This document shows, piece after piece, positions 23,918 through 33,368 of a DNA stretch of 58,753 bases; the stretch's first letter is position 1, and every line of letters starts with the position of its first letter. The translations under genes and the position numbers were made by a program. The stretch covers positions 1 through 58,753 of the forward strand of contig PACL01000041.1 of NCBI GenBank assembly GCA_002700095.1. The letters are read 5' to 3'. This stretch comes from Fulvimarina sp. (GTDB taxonomy: Bacteria > Pseudomonadota > Alphaproteobacteria > Rhizobiales > Rhizobiaceae). The notes beneath the pieces were generated by a model. That model saw nothing but the letters and a program-made list of their open reading frames with translations, did no database searches and had not been told where the DNA came from.

Positions 23918-24022
23918 GCCGTCAGGGTCCAATCCTGCGGCTGCGAACGAGCGCTTGAGGCCGATGATGCGGAGACCGGCGACGATCTAGGGTGGCCTCC
24001 GCCCTCGCCCTTCGTCCGGCTC

Positions 24023-24922
24023 TCACGCGCCGGCGACGAGGGCGAGGATCGCCAAAACGATCACCATCGCCCCGGCGAGTTCGAGGCGGGTCACCGTCTC
24101 GCGGAACCAGAAGATCGACGTCGCGATGGTGAAGACGAGTTCGATCTGGCCGAGCGAACGGACATAGGCGACCTTCTGCAGCGTCATCGCCGTGAACCAG
24201 CCGGCAGAGGCGCTGGCGCCGGCAAGGCCGACGATGAGGCCCGGCCCCCAGGCGGCGGCGACGCGGCGAAGCTCGTCGCGATCCCGGAATGCCATCCAGA
24301 CCAGCATGATCACGGTCTGGATCGCCAGCGTGACGGCGAGGGTGAGCGCCGCCCGCAACGCCGCCGAACCGTCGGGCAGCGCCAGGGCGGCTCCCCGGAA
24401 GAACACCGCCGACACCCCGAACAGTGCCCCCGAGGCGACGCCGACCACGGCTTCGCGCGAGGCAAGGCCCTTCAGGATGCTGCCGGAGCGCGCATTGCCG
24501 ACCGAGATCAGCACCACGCCGACGACGCCGGCCACGACCGCGAGAAGCGCCAGCGACGACACGGTCTCGCCGAGGATCAGGAACCCGAACAGCGCCGCCT
24601 GCACCGGCTCGGTCTTCGAATAGGCCGTGCCGACGACGAAGTTGCGAAACCCGAAGAGATAGACCAGCAGGAAGGTGCCGCCAATCTGGGCGAGCCCCCC
24701 GGCAAGGGCGGAGAGGAGAAAGATCGGTGTCGGTGCTGGGATCGTTTCGCCGGCAAGCGCCGTGACCAAAGCGAGATAGAGCAGCGCGAAGGGGAGGCCG
24801 AAGCCGAAGCGCACGAAGGTGGCGCCGGTGGTTCCCATCCGGCCCTTCAGCCGCTTCTGCAGCCCCGATCGCAGGTTCTGGGCGAAGGCAGCCGCGATCG
24901 TGATCGGGATCCACAAGGGCAT
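24023..24922 (-). CDS. DMT superfamily (EamA-type) transporter
   Basis: A 299-residue inner-membrane protein with about ten hydrophobic helices arranged as two EamA-like halves. Typical segments are GTAYSKTEPVQAALFGFLILGETVSSLALLAVVAGVVGVVLIS in the first half and GQIELVFTIATSIFWFRETVTRLELAGAMVIVLAILAL in the second. Substrate cannot be predicted. It converges with the PycTM-like gene and diverges from the nucleotidase gene. Confidence 0.88.
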   Translation of the reverse strand: MPLWIPITIAAAFAQNLRSGLQKRLKGRMGTTGATFVRFGFGLPFALLYLALVTALAGETIPAPTPIFLLSALAGGLAQIGGTFLLVYLFGFRNFVVGTAYSKTEPVQAALFGFLILGETVSSLALLAVVAGVVGVVLISVGNARSGSILKGLASREAVVGVASGALFGVSAVFFRGAALALPDGSAALRAALTLAVTLAIQTVIMLVWMAFRDRDELRRVAAAWGPGLIVGLAGASASAGWFTAMTLQKVAYVRSLGQIELVFTIATSIFWFRETVTRLELAGAMVIVLAILALVAGA

Positions 24923-25016
24923 GACGCGAATCGTCCTGTCTTTGGCAAGCTCCGCCGTCTATCATCGACGGATGCTTCAAAGACCAATGAATCCAACCAA
25001 CCGGCCAAAATCATCG

Positions 25017-25730
25017 ATGTCATCCAGCATTCGTACGACCGAAGAGGTGAAGCCCGACGATTTCGCCGGCATCCGCGACTGGGTGTTCGATCTCGACAAC
25101 ACGCTCTATCCGCGGCACACGAACCTGTTCTCGCAGATCGACCAGCGGATGACCTCCTTCGTGGCCGAGTTCCTGCAACTGCCGAGCGACGAGGCGCGTG
25201 TCGTCCAGAAGGACTTCTATCGCCGCCACGGCACAACGCTGCGGGGCCTGATGCTCGAGCATGCCGTCGATCCCGACGCCTTTCTCGAATATGTCCACGA
25301 CATCGACTATTCCTGGATCGACCCGGATCCGGGCCTCGGCGAGGTCATCGCCGCCCTGCCCGGCCGCAAGTTCATCTTTACCAATGGCGATCGCAAGCAT
25401 GCCGAGCGCGCGGCGCGGCAGCTGGGAATTCTCGACCATTTCGAGGATATCTTCGATCTTGTCGCTGCCGATCTGGTGCCGAAGCCGGCAGCCGAGACCT
25501 ATGACAAGTTTGTCGGACTGCACCGCGTCGACACCGCCAACGCGGCGATGTTCGAGGATCTGGCGCGCAATCTCGAAGTGCCGAAGCGGCTGGGCATGCG
25601 CACCGTCCTGATCGTGCCCGCCAATTTCGAGGACACCTTCGGTGACGTCTGGGAGCACGAGGGCCACGACGGCAGCCACATCGACTATGTGACGGACGAT
25701 CTCGGGACGTTTCTCAAAAGCATCTCTTGA
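25017..25730 (+). CDS. HAD-type pyrimidine 5'-nucleotidase
   Basis: A 237-residue HAD hydrolase. The catalytic DxDxT motif is WVFDLDNTLYPRHTNLFSQID, motif II is FIFTNGDRKHAERA, and the later lysine motif is ADLVPKPAAETYDKF. The DLDNTLYP signature with this length matches the pyrimidine 5'-nucleotidase (SDT1/YjjG-like) group, commonly linked with dap genes in rhizobia. Two in-frame ATGs lie further upstream (24972 and 24987); none has a strong ribosome site. I chose 25017 because homologues begin about 12-15 residues before the catalytic motif. Confidence 0.85.
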   Translation: MSSSIRTTEEVKPDDFAGIRDWVFDLDNTLYPRHTNLFSQIDQRMTSFVAEFLQLPSDEARVVQKDFYRRHGTTLRGLMLEHAVDPDAFLEYVHDIDYSWIDPDPGLGEVIAALPGRKFIFTNGDRKHAERAARQLGILDHFEDIFDLVAADLVPKPAAETYDKFVGLHRVDTANAAMFEDLARNLEVPKRLGMRTVLIVPANFEDTFGDVWEHEGHDGSHIDYVTDDLGTFLKSIS

Positions 25731-25919
25731 CGATGCAGTCCGCAGGCCGTCCGGGCGTCGCCCACGAAGGATCGGGCCCTGCAGCCGGCGCGCTGCTTGG
25801 CGCCGTGTGCAGCACCTCATCCCGTCGGCCGCGTTCTTCGCCGGGTGCCACGGGTCCACCGCTCAAGCACCGCGGGCTCGACCCTGTCGGCCCGAGAGCC
25901 AGTCGCCGGGCCGCTGACG

Positions 25920-26216
25920 TCAGCCGCCGAGGAGCGAGCGGCCGTGCCTGACGAGGCTCTTGCGGAATGTGCCGCGGCTGCCGGTGCCGGTATCCGCCGC
26001 TGACGGGGGCGACTGCCGGTTATGCCGCAGGATCGCCTCCATCTGCTCTTCGTCTGATCCCTGGCCGGCGATTGCCGCCCGGCGCTCCCGACCGCTTGCG
26101 GCGTCGCTGTCCGACGCCTCGTCCTGGCGGCGGCCTTCCTCGACGGGGATTGTCTCGGGCGTGTCGCCATTCTGCTGCGCTCGCATCATGCGCGGGTCGG
26201 TGTCGGTGTCTGCCAT
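25920..26216 (-). CDS. Small charged hypothetical protein
   Basis: A 98-residue hydrophilic protein, rich in Asp, Glu, Arg and Gln, with no membrane segment or recognisable domain (MADTDTDPRMMRAQQNGDTPE at the start, GTFRKSLVRHGRSLLGG at the end). The ATG at 26216 lies eight bases after AAGGA, and a second ATG six bases earlier is too close to it. Composition suggests a disordered protein. Function unknown; existence is supported only by the ribosome site and the plausible amino-acid make-up. Confidence 0.45.
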   Translation of the reverse strand: MADTDTDPRMMRAQQNGDTPETIPVEEGRRQDEASDSDAASGRERRAAIAGQGSDEEQMEAILRHNRQSPPSAADTGTGSRGTFRKSLVRHGRSLLGG

Positions 26217-26682
26217 GATCATGGTCCTTGCGTTCGCATTCTGGGCGCGGCCTGCCCTCTCGGCTCTTTCGCCTCCCGGCCGCCTGCCCGGCTGGCGGAA
26301 CTGTTGCCGCGTGTTCGGGTGACGGTGCGGCCCGCAGGTGAAGGGCGTCGACCGCTTGTAAGAAACGAACGACATGCGGCTTTCCCGGTTCCGCACATCG
26401 CCGGGCGCAATGATCGGGCGAGACCTCCGGTGACCAGCGCTCGCGGCACGACGATCGTCGTCATCTGGAGCTCTCCGGCTGCCAAGCCGCCCAACGCCGG
26501 CCACACGGAGCCTTGCCGGAACCGGCGAAACGCCCGCAAGATCATCGCCTTGCCGCGTCATCTTCGTGTCGCCCACTAACGACCGTCCCGACATCGGACT
26601 TTCAATGGCGCGTCATCGAACCGTCGATGCCGTGAGACACGCCGTCGCTATTGCTGCTTCACGCATCTGATCGGGGGATCAC
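26217..26682. other. 466-base region without a recognised gene
   Basis: Open frames here on both strands give Arg-, Pro- and Gly-rich translations without domains or good ribosome sites, as expected for chance frames in GC-rich DNA. The right end should hold the promoter of the phosphatase gene at 26683, but I see no convincing -35/-10 pair. Confidence 0.4.
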
Positions 26683-27306
26683 GTGAAGTTCCTGCACCTC
26701 GCCGCCATCATGATCGTCAGCGCCGTCAGCGTTTTCGCCGGCATGCGCGTCGCGAACCTCGCCTACATCCATGCGACGGGAAACATCCACGCCGTCGAGC
26801 CCGGGCGGCTCTATCGCTCTGCGACGCTCTCCGCCGGTCGCCTCGACCGGCTGATCGAGGAGACCGGGATCCGGACGATCGTCAATCTGCGCGGTGACGC
26901 TGGCCGGCCATGGTACGAGGCGGAACGTGAGGTGGCCGCTCGCCGTGGCGTCGATTTCATCAGCTTTCACATCTCCGCCAAGCAGATTCCCGACCGAGAG
27001 ACGCTGGAAGAGATCATCTTCGTCCTGCGGAACGCCCCCCAGCCGATCCTCGTCCACTGCAAGTCCGGCTCCGACCGGGCCGGCCTCGTCTCGGCGCTCT
27101 ACCAGTATGCGCTGGCCGGCCAGAGCGCCGAACAGGCGGATCGGCAGCTGTCCTTCGATTACGGCCACTTTCCATGGCTCGGCAGCCGGACGGCGGCGAT
27201 GGGCGAGGCGTTCTCGCAATACGTCGCCCTCTCGCCGGAGGGCGAGCAGCCTCCCGTGAATGGACCCCTGACCGTAGCGTCCGACGAAGGTCGCCGCCTG
27301 AACTGA
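26683..27306 (+). CDS. Membrane-anchored dual-specificity/tyrosine phosphatase-like protein
   Basis: A 207-residue protein with an N-terminal hydrophobic signal or anchor (FLHLAAIMIVSAVSVFAG), then a cysteine phosphatase domain. The pattern is PGRLYRSATLSAGRL, TIVNLRGDAGRPWYEAE and the active-site loop HCKSGSDRAG, which fits HCx5R. It is therefore likely to act in the periplasm or at the outer face of the inner membrane. This group includes proteins related to eukaryotic-type DSPs found near envelope genes; the substrate is unknown. The start is a GTG preceded by GGGGGAT. The gene stands alone. Confidence 0.85.
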   Translation: MKFLHLAAIMIVSAVSVFAGMRVANLAYIHATGNIHAVEPGRLYRSATLSAGRLDRLIEETGIRTIVNLRGDAGRPWYEAEREVAARRGVDFISFHISAKQIPDRETLEEIIFVLRNAPQPILVHCKSGSDRAGLVSALYQYALAGQSAEQADRQLSFDYGHFPWLGSRTAAMGEAFSQYVALSPEGEQPPVNGPLTVASDEGRRLN

Positions 27307-27347
27307 GGGTCGGCGCATCGAGGCGCGGCATGCAACGGCTGGGCTCG

Positions 27348-27366
27348 ACCGTGCCCTCGGCACGGT
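27348..27366. terminator. Perfect 8-bp hairpin downstream of the phosphatase gene
   Basis: ACCGTGCC and GGCACGGT flank a three-base loop (CTC) about 40 bases after the phosphatase stop, in the 283-base gap before the convergent protease gene. No T tract follows, so it may be a weak terminator or an mRNA 3' stabiliser. I see nothing else in this gap. Confidence 0.3.
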
Positions 27367-27589
27367 AGACGCTTTCCCAAGGCCGGGTCGCGGGCGTCGA
27401 CGCTCCCGGGGGACAGGATGCGACGGGCGAGCAACGACATCGGGACGAGCGATCGCGCCTGAACGCTGACTGGATCTGCAGAGAGACACGGGCACAGGAT
27501 GATCTTGGGCCACCACGCGGCAGTCGACACCTTGCGAGGGACTGCGCGGATGCGTGCAGTGGCGCGGTGCAGGCAGCGGCGCGGCCGGG

Positions 27590-29170
27590 TCAGTCCGTGC
27601 AGACCACCGGATAGACCGCGTCCTTCACACCGGCGGTGGCGTCGGGAACGCTCTCGAGCGGCGACTTCGGATCGGCGGTGCGGAAGGCAATGTCGTTGGC
27701 GTGAAGGAACGCGGCAACGGCATCCGGGCGGATGGCGAAGTTGATCGACTGCGGGATGTCGCCCGTCGCATCGGCAACGGCCACGGCGTCCAGCTTGGCG
27801 GTCACGACGCCGACGACGCGGCCGGCGAGATCGACCAACGGACCGCCGGAATTGCCCGGCTGGACGGGGGCCGAGATCTGCAGGTAGCGCGGGTCGTTCA
27901 TCAGGCCGAGGAGCGAAGAGACATTGCCGCGGGTGACGTTGAGCGAATCGGCGAGGATCGAACGCAGCGGGAAGCCGAGGGCGAGGATGTCCTCGCCGAG
28001 GCGCGGCTTGGTGGCCGAGATCGCCAGCGGCTCGCCGAGGCTCGCCTCGACATGGACAAGGGCGAGATCGTTCTGATCGTCGATGCGGATGTCGGTGGCC
28101 GTCATGTCGCTCCCGACTTCGACCGCCTTGCAGCCGCGCACGACATGGGCGTTGGTCAGGAGCCAGCCCTTGGCGACCACGAAGCCGGAACCGGCCATGT
28201 CGAAGGCCGGGGTGCCCGGTTGCGGCGAGACGCCCTGGGCGGGTTCGAGGCCGGCGCTGCCGTAGCGGCGCTCGCGCGGGAGCTCGAAAAGGTTGGCGCC
28301 GGCGGTACCGTCGTTCGGCCCGGCCATGGCGTATCGCGCCTCGCCCTCGGAGGCGGTGCGACGACGCGCCAGCATCGAGGAGAATGGGTTGGGCTTGGCA
28401 TCGGCGACGAGCGGCGAACCCGGCTCGCCGGCGAAGGGCTCGAACAGCTGCGAGGCGACGGTCACGAAGGGCGCGACTTCGTCTGCCCTATCCGGCGCGT
28501 AGGACATCGAGAAGCCACGCAGGTCCGACCCCGAGGCGGCGAAGCGCATGAAATACCGGCGGCCCCGTTCGCTGCCGGAGACGGTGAACCAATCGTCGGC
28601 CTTCTCGGCCTCTTTCACGGAGCGTTGAGCGGTGGGCTGGCTGAGGGTCGCGTAGAGGCCGGCGAGCGTCTGGCCCGTATCGGCGATCCGGACGGTCTCG
28701 AGCTCGACCGCCTCGTCGCTGGAGCGCCACAGATTTCCGACCTCGGTGGGGCCACGGTCGCTGACAAGGTTCAGCGGCACGGGCAGGCGGCCCCCGGTTA
28801 CCGCATCGTCGACCATGGCGACGCCGAGATCGCGCTGAGCCTTGTCGGAGAGATCGACCAGCGCCTGCAGCATCGTCTCGCTGATGACGCCGTCGGCGTT
28901 CATGCCATGGCGCGCCTGGAAGTCCCGGATAGCGCGCAGCGTCCGCGCCTCGATCATGCCGGAGAACGGCCCCGCATAATCGCCGGTCCAGGCGAGACGA
29001 ATCTGCAGACCGCGGCGGAAGGAAAGGTCGGTCTGGGTGTTGTAAGCCAGTGACAGGTCTGCGGCAGAAGCCGTGATACGACTGGCGTCGGAAGTGACGT
29101 CATGGGCGAGCGCTGCCGGCGATGCCGCCAGCACACATGCCGCCATGAAGACCCCCAAACCGCGTCGCAT
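27590..29170 (-). CDS. Secreted trypsin-like serine protease with peptidoglycan-binding-like N-terminus
   Basis: A 526-residue protein with a signal peptide (MRRGLGVFMAACVLAASPAALA), a peptidoglycan-binding-like helical repeat at about residues 45-110 (IQIRLAWTGDYAGPFSGMIEARTLRAIRDFQARHGMNADGVIS-type pattern), and a C-terminal chymotrypsin-fold protease. The catalytic triad is visible in GWLLTNAHVV (His), DDQNDLALVHV (Asp) and VQPGNSGGPLVD (Ser). No PDZ domain follows, unlike DegP. It likely acts in the periplasm. GGGGGA lies just before the ATG. Transcribed in the same direction as rmuC but separated by a 179-base AT-richer gap that probably carries its own promoter. Confidence 0.88.
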   Translation of the reverse strand: MRRGLGVFMAACVLAASPAALAHDVTSDASRITASAADLSLAYNTQTDLSFRRGLQIRLAWTGDYAGPFSGMIEARTLRAIRDFQARHGMNADGVISETMLQALVDLSDKAQRDLGVAMVDDAVTGGRLPVPLNLVSDRGPTEVGNLWRSSDEAVELETVRIADTGQTLAGLYATLSQPTAQRSVKEAEKADDWFTVSGSERGRRYFMRFAASGSDLRGFSMSYAPDRADEVAPFVTVASQLFEPFAGEPGSPLVADAKPNPFSSMLARRRTASEGEARYAMAGPNDGTAGANLFELPRERRYGSAGLEPAQGVSPQPGTPAFDMAGSGFVVAKGWLLTNAHVVRGCKAVEVGSDMTATDIRIDDQNDLALVHVEASLGEPLAISATKPRLGEDILALGFPLRSILADSLNVTRGNVSSLLGLMNDPRYLQISAPVQPGNSGGPLVDLAGRVVGVVTAKLDAVAVADATGDIPQSINFAIRPDAVAAFLHANDIAFRTADPKSPLESVPDATAGVKDAVYPVVCTD

Positions 29171-29349
29171 GACATCCCCCTACGGTGATCGACGTTCCAG
29201 CTTACAATGCGGCCAGAACGTTTTCGATCCGTCCAGCGTAATCTTTTTTTAAGGTTTCGACGTCGACTTACGCTTGACGCACGGGAATGTACAGCTATTC
29301 ACAAACCGTTGATGCACCGGTGACGGCTGCGGGCCTAGCGGCAGGCGGT

Positions 29350-30519
29350 TCACTCGCCCGCAAGTGCCTCGGGCCTCGCTCGGGGATCTGAGTCTTCGCC
29401 GATCTCGATCCCAGTGATCCGGTCACCCCGCCGCTGCAGCTTCTCGCTCGACAGGGCGATCTGATCGATGTCCCGGGACGCGTGGGCGAAATGCCCCTTC
29501 AGGGCGGCGACCCGCGCATCCAGCCGCTCCAAGTCCTCCGCAAACAGCCGCACCTCGGCCTGGATGCGCCCCGCGGAAGCCCGCAGCCGCGCATCCTTCA
29601 GCACCGCCTGGACCACCTGGATCGACAGGTTGAGGAGCGACGGCGACACGATCACGACTCCGGCGCGGTAGGCCTTCTGGACGACGTCGTCGAATTCCTC
29701 GTGGATCACTGCGAACACCGTTTCCGACGGCACGAACAGGAAGGCGGTGTCCTGGGTCTCGCCGGGAATGAGATACTTCTCAGAAACCGCGCGCACGTGG
29801 ACGTCCATGTCCCGGCGCAGCCGCGCGGCGGCGGCCGCCCTCGCCTCGCCGTCTGCCGCAGCTTCCAGCGCGGTATAGGCCTCCAGCGGGAACTTGGCGT
29901 CGACCACCAGCCCGGGGGCGCCGTTCGGCATGCGGATCAGGCAGTCCGGCCGGCGCCCGTTGGAGAGCGTCGCCTGGAAGAGATAGACCGAGGCCGGCAG
30001 CGCATCGGCAACGATCGCCTGCATCCGCGCCTCGCCGAAGGCACCGCGGGTCTGCTTGTTGGCGAGGATGTCCTTCAGCTTGACCACCTCGCCGGTCAGG
30101 CTGCGGATCTCGCCTTGTGCGCGGTCGATCACCGCCAGCCGCTCGGCGAGCACCGACAGCGAGGCCTTGGTGTCCTTCGTCGTGGCGAGGATCGACTGGC
30201 CGACGCGATTCGACATCCCGTCGAGCCGCTCGGACAAGGCGCGGGTCAGATCGGCCTGCCGCGAGCCGATGATCTCGGCCATGGTCTGCATGCGGCCGGA
30301 CATCTCCGCCTGCGCCTTGAGGACGGCATCGAGCCGCGCCGCATCGGCCTCGGCCCGGTCAAGTTCGGCCTCGGCCCGGCGCGCCCGGCCCGCCGCCCGC
30401 AGCCACAGGACGGCAAGGAGCGCGAGCAGGCCCGCCAGAAGGAGCGACAGGCCCGTGACCTCGACGCCCGCCGGGACGGCAAACAGGCGGTTCAGGAAGG
30501 TTGCGACATCGCGAATCAT
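29350..30519 (-). CDS. rmuC: DNA recombination protein RmuC
   Basis: A 389-residue protein with an N-terminal membrane helix (LLLAGLLALLAVLWL), a coiled coil at about residues 42-130, and the RmuC nuclease-like domain: RGAFGEARMQAIVADALP, RPDCLIRMPNGAPGLVVDAKFPLEAY and FVPSETVFAVIHEEFDDVVQKAYRAGVVIVSPSLL. RmuC limits recombination at inverted repeats and has been linked to defence against mobile DNA. The ATG at 30519 is the likely start; an upstream ATG adds 13 unsupported residues. It diverges from def. Confidence 0.93.
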   Translation of the reverse strand: MIRDVATFLNRLFAVPAGVEVTGLSLLLAGLLALLAVLWLRAAGRARRAEAELDRAEADAARLDAVLKAQAEMSGRMQTMAEIIGSRQADLTRALSERLDGMSNRVGQSILATTKDTKASLSVLAERLAVIDRAQGEIRSLTGEVVKLKDILANKQTRGAFGEARMQAIVADALPASVYLFQATLSNGRRPDCLIRMPNGAPGLVVDAKFPLEAYTALEAAADGEARAAAAARLRRDMDVHVRAVSEKYLIPGETQDTAFLFVPSETVFAVIHEEFDDVVQKAYRAGVVIVSPSLLNLSIQVVQAVLKDARLRASAGRIQAEVRLFAEDLERLDARVAALKGHFAHASRDIDQIALSSEKLQRRGDRITGIEIGEDSDPRARPEALAGE

Positions 30520-30652
30520 GGCCCGACGATAGCAGGCAATCCTTAACGATGGGATCAAAGCGGGAACAAATTCATGGTCCGGCGCTCATGAGCCGCTCGC
30601 GCGCCGCGGAACCGGATTGACCGGTTTCGCGCCAGCGATTACCTGACCGCCC

Positions 30653-31168
30653 ATGACGATCAAGCCCCTCATCATCCTTCCCGACCCGCTGCTGCGGGAA
30701 GTCTCCCGCCCCATCGAGACGGTGGACGACACCGTGCGGCGCTTTGCCGACGACATGCTGGAGACGATGTACGACGCGCCGGGCATCGGGCTCGCCGCAA
30801 TCCAGGTCGGCGAGCCGATCCGCATGCTCGTCCTCGACATCTCCAAGGAAGACGAGGAGAAGGCGCCGCGGGTGCTCATCAACCCGGAAGTCGTCGCCAG
30901 CGCCGACGAGCGCAGCGTCTACGAGGAAGGCTGCCTGTCGATCCCCGACTACTACGCCGAGGTGGAGCGCCCGGCCGGCGTCACCGTCCGCTATCTCGGC
31001 CTCGACGGCAAGATGCACGAGGAAGCAGCCGATGGCCTCTACGCCACCTGCCTGCAGCACGAGATCGACCACCTCAACGGCGTCCTCTTCATCGACTACA
31101 TCTCGAAACTGAAGCGCGACATGGTGATCAAGAAGTTCACCAAGCAGGCGCGGATCAGATCGGCCTGA
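30653..31168 (+). CDS. def: Peptide deformylase
   Basis: A 171-residue metallo-enzyme that removes the formyl group from nascent proteins. All three motifs are intact: [10 protein letters not shown] (motif 1), EEGCLSIPD (motif 2, metal Cys) and [12 protein letters not shown] (motif 3, metal His pair and catalytic Glu). Length is normal for the family. It is followed four bases later by fmt, the enzyme that adds the formyl group to initiator tRNA, the usual arrangement. Confidence 0.97.
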   Translation: MTIKPLIILPDPLLREVSRPIETVDDTVRRFADDMLETMYDAPGIGLAAIQVGEPIRMLVLDISKEDEEKAPRVLINPEVVASADERSVYEEGCLSIPDYYAEVERPAGVTVRYLGLDGKMHEEAADGLYATCLQHEIDHLNGVLFIDYISKLKRDMVIKKFTKQARIRSA

Positions 31169-31172
31169 GCCG

Positions 31173-32132
31173 GTGGCGCTCACCGTCACCTTCATGGGCA
31201 CGCCGGCCTTCTCGGTGCCGACGCTCACCGCCATCGTCGAGGCGGGCCACCGCGTGCCGGCGGTCTACACCCAGCCGCCGCGCAAGGCCGGGCGGCGCGG
31301 CCTGCAGCTGACCCACTCGCCCGTGCAGATCGAGGCCGAACGGCTGGGGCTCGAGGTCCGGATCCCGCTGAATTTTCGCGATCCCGCCGATGTCGAGGCC
31401 TTCGCCGCGCTGGAAGCCGACGTCGCCGTGGTGGTCGCCTACGGCCTCCTCTTGCCGCAGGCGCTCCTGGACGCGCCGCGGTTCGGCTGCCTCAATGGTC
31501 ACGGCTCGCTTCTGCCGCGCTGGCGCGGCGCGGCACCGATCCAGCGGGCGATCGAGGCCGGCGACGCGACCACCGGCATGATGGTGATGCGGATGGAGGC
31601 CGGCCTCGACACTGGCCCGGTCGCCCTCACGGCGGAAGCGTCGATCGGGCCCAGCGATACGACGGGCGAATTGCACGACCGGCTGTCGCAGCTCTCGGCG
31701 ACGCTGATGGTGGAGGCGCTGGCAAGGCTCGAGGCGGGCACACTCGCCTTCGAGGATCAGGCGGCGATCGCCTCCCGCACAGGCCGCGATCCGGTCTATG
31801 CCAGGAAGATCGACAAGGCCGAGACGGCGATCGACTGGACCGGCGACGCCGCCGGCATCGCCCGCCGGATCAACGCCTTCTCGCCGATGCCCGGCGCCTG
31901 GACGACGTTGCCCTTCGCCGGCAAGCCTGAACGGGTGAAGCTGCTGCGGGCCGAGGTGGCGGATGGCTCAGGCGTCGCCGGCACGGTGCTTGCCGACGAT
32001 CTGACCGTCGCCTGCGGCTCCGGCGCCGTGCGGCTCCTGGAGCTGCAGCGGGCCGGCGGCAAGAGGGTGGCCGCCGCCGACCTTCTGCGCGGCACGCCCG
32101 TCGCGGCGAGGACGATGCTGGGCGCAGGATAG
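31173..32132 (+). CDS. fmt: Methionyl-tRNA formyltransferase
   Basis: A 319-residue enzyme that formylates initiator Met-tRNA using 10-formyl-tetrahydrofolate. Visible are [19 protein letters not shown] at the N-terminus, the catalytic region [21 protein letters not shown] with Asn and His in their usual places, then [10 protein letters not shown] and [11 protein letters not shown]. The C-terminal OB-like tRNA-binding domain follows ([12 protein letters not shown] onward). The start is a GTG four bases after the def stop; the GHG variant of the more common IHA/IHG before SLLPRWRG is minor. Confidence 0.96.
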   Translation: MALTVTFMGTPAFSVPTLTAIVEAGHRVPAVYTQPPRKAGRRGLQLTHSPVQIEAERLGLEVRIPLNFRDPADVEAFAALEADVAVVVAYGLLLPQALLDAPRFGCLNGHGSLLPRWRGAAPIQRAIEAGDATTGMMVMRMEAGLDTGPVALTAEASIGPSDTTGELHDRLSQLSATLMVEALARLEAGTLAFEDQAAIASRTGRDPVYARKIDKAETAIDWTGDAAGIARRINAFSPMPGAWTTLPFAGKPERVKLLRAEVADGSGVAGTVLADDLTVACGSGAVRLLELQRAGGKRVAAADLLRGTPVAARTMLGAG

Positions 32133-32194
32133 ATGGCGCCGCGACCGGATCCCGATTTGGCCTGCCGCGCCCGCCTCCTCGCGCGCTGCGCCTG

Positions 32195-32974
32195 ATGCCC
32201 CGCTACAAGCTCACCATCGAATATGACGGCACGCCCTATTGCGGCTGGCAGCGGCAGGAGAATGGGCTGTCGGTCCAGGAGGTGATCGAGACCGGCCTTG
32301 CCGGCTTCACCGGCGAGACTCCGACGATCTTCGGCGCCGGGCGCACCGATGCCGGCGTCCACGCCACCGGCCAGGTGGCGCATGTCGATCTTTTCCGCCA
32401 ATGGGAAGAGGACACGGTGCGCGACGCGCTCAACGCCCATATCCGCGACGAGCCCGTTTCGATCATTTCGGCCGAGCGCGTGGCGGACGATTTCGACGCG
32501 CGCTTCTCCGCCCGCAAGCGCTGGTACCGCTACCGCATCTTCAACCGCCGGGCGCCGCCGGCGATCGATCGCGGCCGCGTCTGGTGGGTGTCGAAAGCGC
32601 TGGACGTTTCGGCGATGCACGAGGCGGCCCAGGCCCTCGTCGGCACCCACGATTTCAACACCTTCCGCTCGTCCCACTGCCAGGCGAAGAACCCGATCCG
32701 CACGCTCGAGGAACTCGCGGTGGCGCGCGGGCCCGGCGACGAGATCCACATCACCGCCATGGCCCAGTCGTTCCTGCACAACCAGATCCGGTCCTTCGCG
32801 GGCACGCTGAAGCTCGTCGGCGAAGGCCGCTGGACCACGGCGGACGTCGTCGCCGCGCTGGACAGCCGCGACCGCACAAGATGCGGCCCGGTGGCGCCGC
32901 CGGACGGGCTGTATCTGACGCAGGTGGAATACGGGAACGCGCCGAAGCGGACGCTGCCGGTGTATCTCCCGTAA
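32195..32974 (+). CDS. truA: tRNA pseudouridine(38-40) synthase
   Basis: A 259-residue pseudouridine synthase acting on positions 38-40 of tRNA anticodon arms. The N-terminal [25 protein letters not shown] and the catalytic [19 protein letters not shown] with its aspartate are unmistakable, followed by [19 protein letters not shown] and [12 protein letters not shown]. It is in line with def and fmt, 62 bases downstream, and likely part of the same translation-related operon. Confidence 0.96.
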   Translation: MPRYKLTIEYDGTPYCGWQRQENGLSVQEVIETGLAGFTGETPTIFGAGRTDAGVHATGQVAHVDLFRQWEEDTVRDALNAHIRDEPVSIISAERVADDFDARFSARKRWYRYRIFNRRAPPAIDRGRVWWVSKALDVSAMHEAAQALVGTHDFNTFRSSHCQAKNPIRTLEELAVARGPGDEIHITAMAQSFLHNQIRSFAGTLKLVGEGRWTTADVVAALDSRDRTRCGPVAPPDGLYLTQVEYGNAPKRTLPVYLP

Positions 32975-33005
32975 GCGTCGCTCGCGCTCCCCGCGCAGCT
33001 CAAGT

Positions 33006-33368
33006 TCACTCTACGCCTTCGATCGCGATGATCGTGCCGGTGTCAAAATCGACGGAGATCACCATCCCCTCTCGATACCGATAGATCCAGATGAGTCTCG
33101 AGCTCAGAGTCGAACTCATCGTGACGGCGGGTTTCCCGAACCGTCTAGTCGCTTCGGCTTCGTCCCAAACGTTACCTACGGCTAAGTTCGAGAGCATCCG
33201 CGCATCATCTTGTCGACCAATCACTGCCGGTGCTTCGAGACCGCCGCCAACGTTGTACGGAAGCACAGCCTGGTGAGATGCATCCGCGAATGCGGGTGCG
33301 TGCAGCCCAAACCACACGATGAGCGAAGCCAGGAACCTGCAGACTGGCTGAAGCATGCGTTCACTCAC
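33006..33368 (-). CDS. Small secreted hypothetical protein of atypical base composition
   Basis: A 120-residue protein with a signal peptide (about residues 1-28, LIVWFGLHAPAFA) and a compact C-terminal part, WDEAEATRRFGKPAVTMSSTL then RLIWIYRYREGMVISVDFDTGTIIAIEG. The strand pattern with RFGKP and a WIYRY strand is reminiscent of small BamE/SmpA-type periplasmic domains, which is weak evidence. The gene is visibly richer in A and T than its neighbours and uses codons such as AAA and TTC-poor runs less typical of this region, hinting at acquisition. The end abuts the membrane protein gene that starts to its right on the same strand. Confidence 0.6.
   Translation of the reverse strand: MSERMLQPVCRFLASLIVWFGLHAPAFADASHQAVLPYNVGGGLEAPAVIGRQDDARMLSNLAVGNVWDEAEATRRFGKPAVTMSSTLSSRLIWIYRYREGMVISVDFDTGTIIAIEGVE

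Noticed and set aside
25731..25919. Small gene after the nucleotidase
   Set aside because: Short frames here are Arg/Ala/Gly-rich, lack ribosome sites, and end in overlapping gene sequence.
26219..26545. Additional small gene on the minus strand
   Set aside because: Arg/Pro-rich translation, no ribosome site, and overlap with another chance frame on the opposite strand.
27554..29053. Long plus-strand open frame opposite the trypsin-like protease
   Set aside because: Antisense to a gene with a full catalytic triad and signal peptide; the translation has no recognisable domain.
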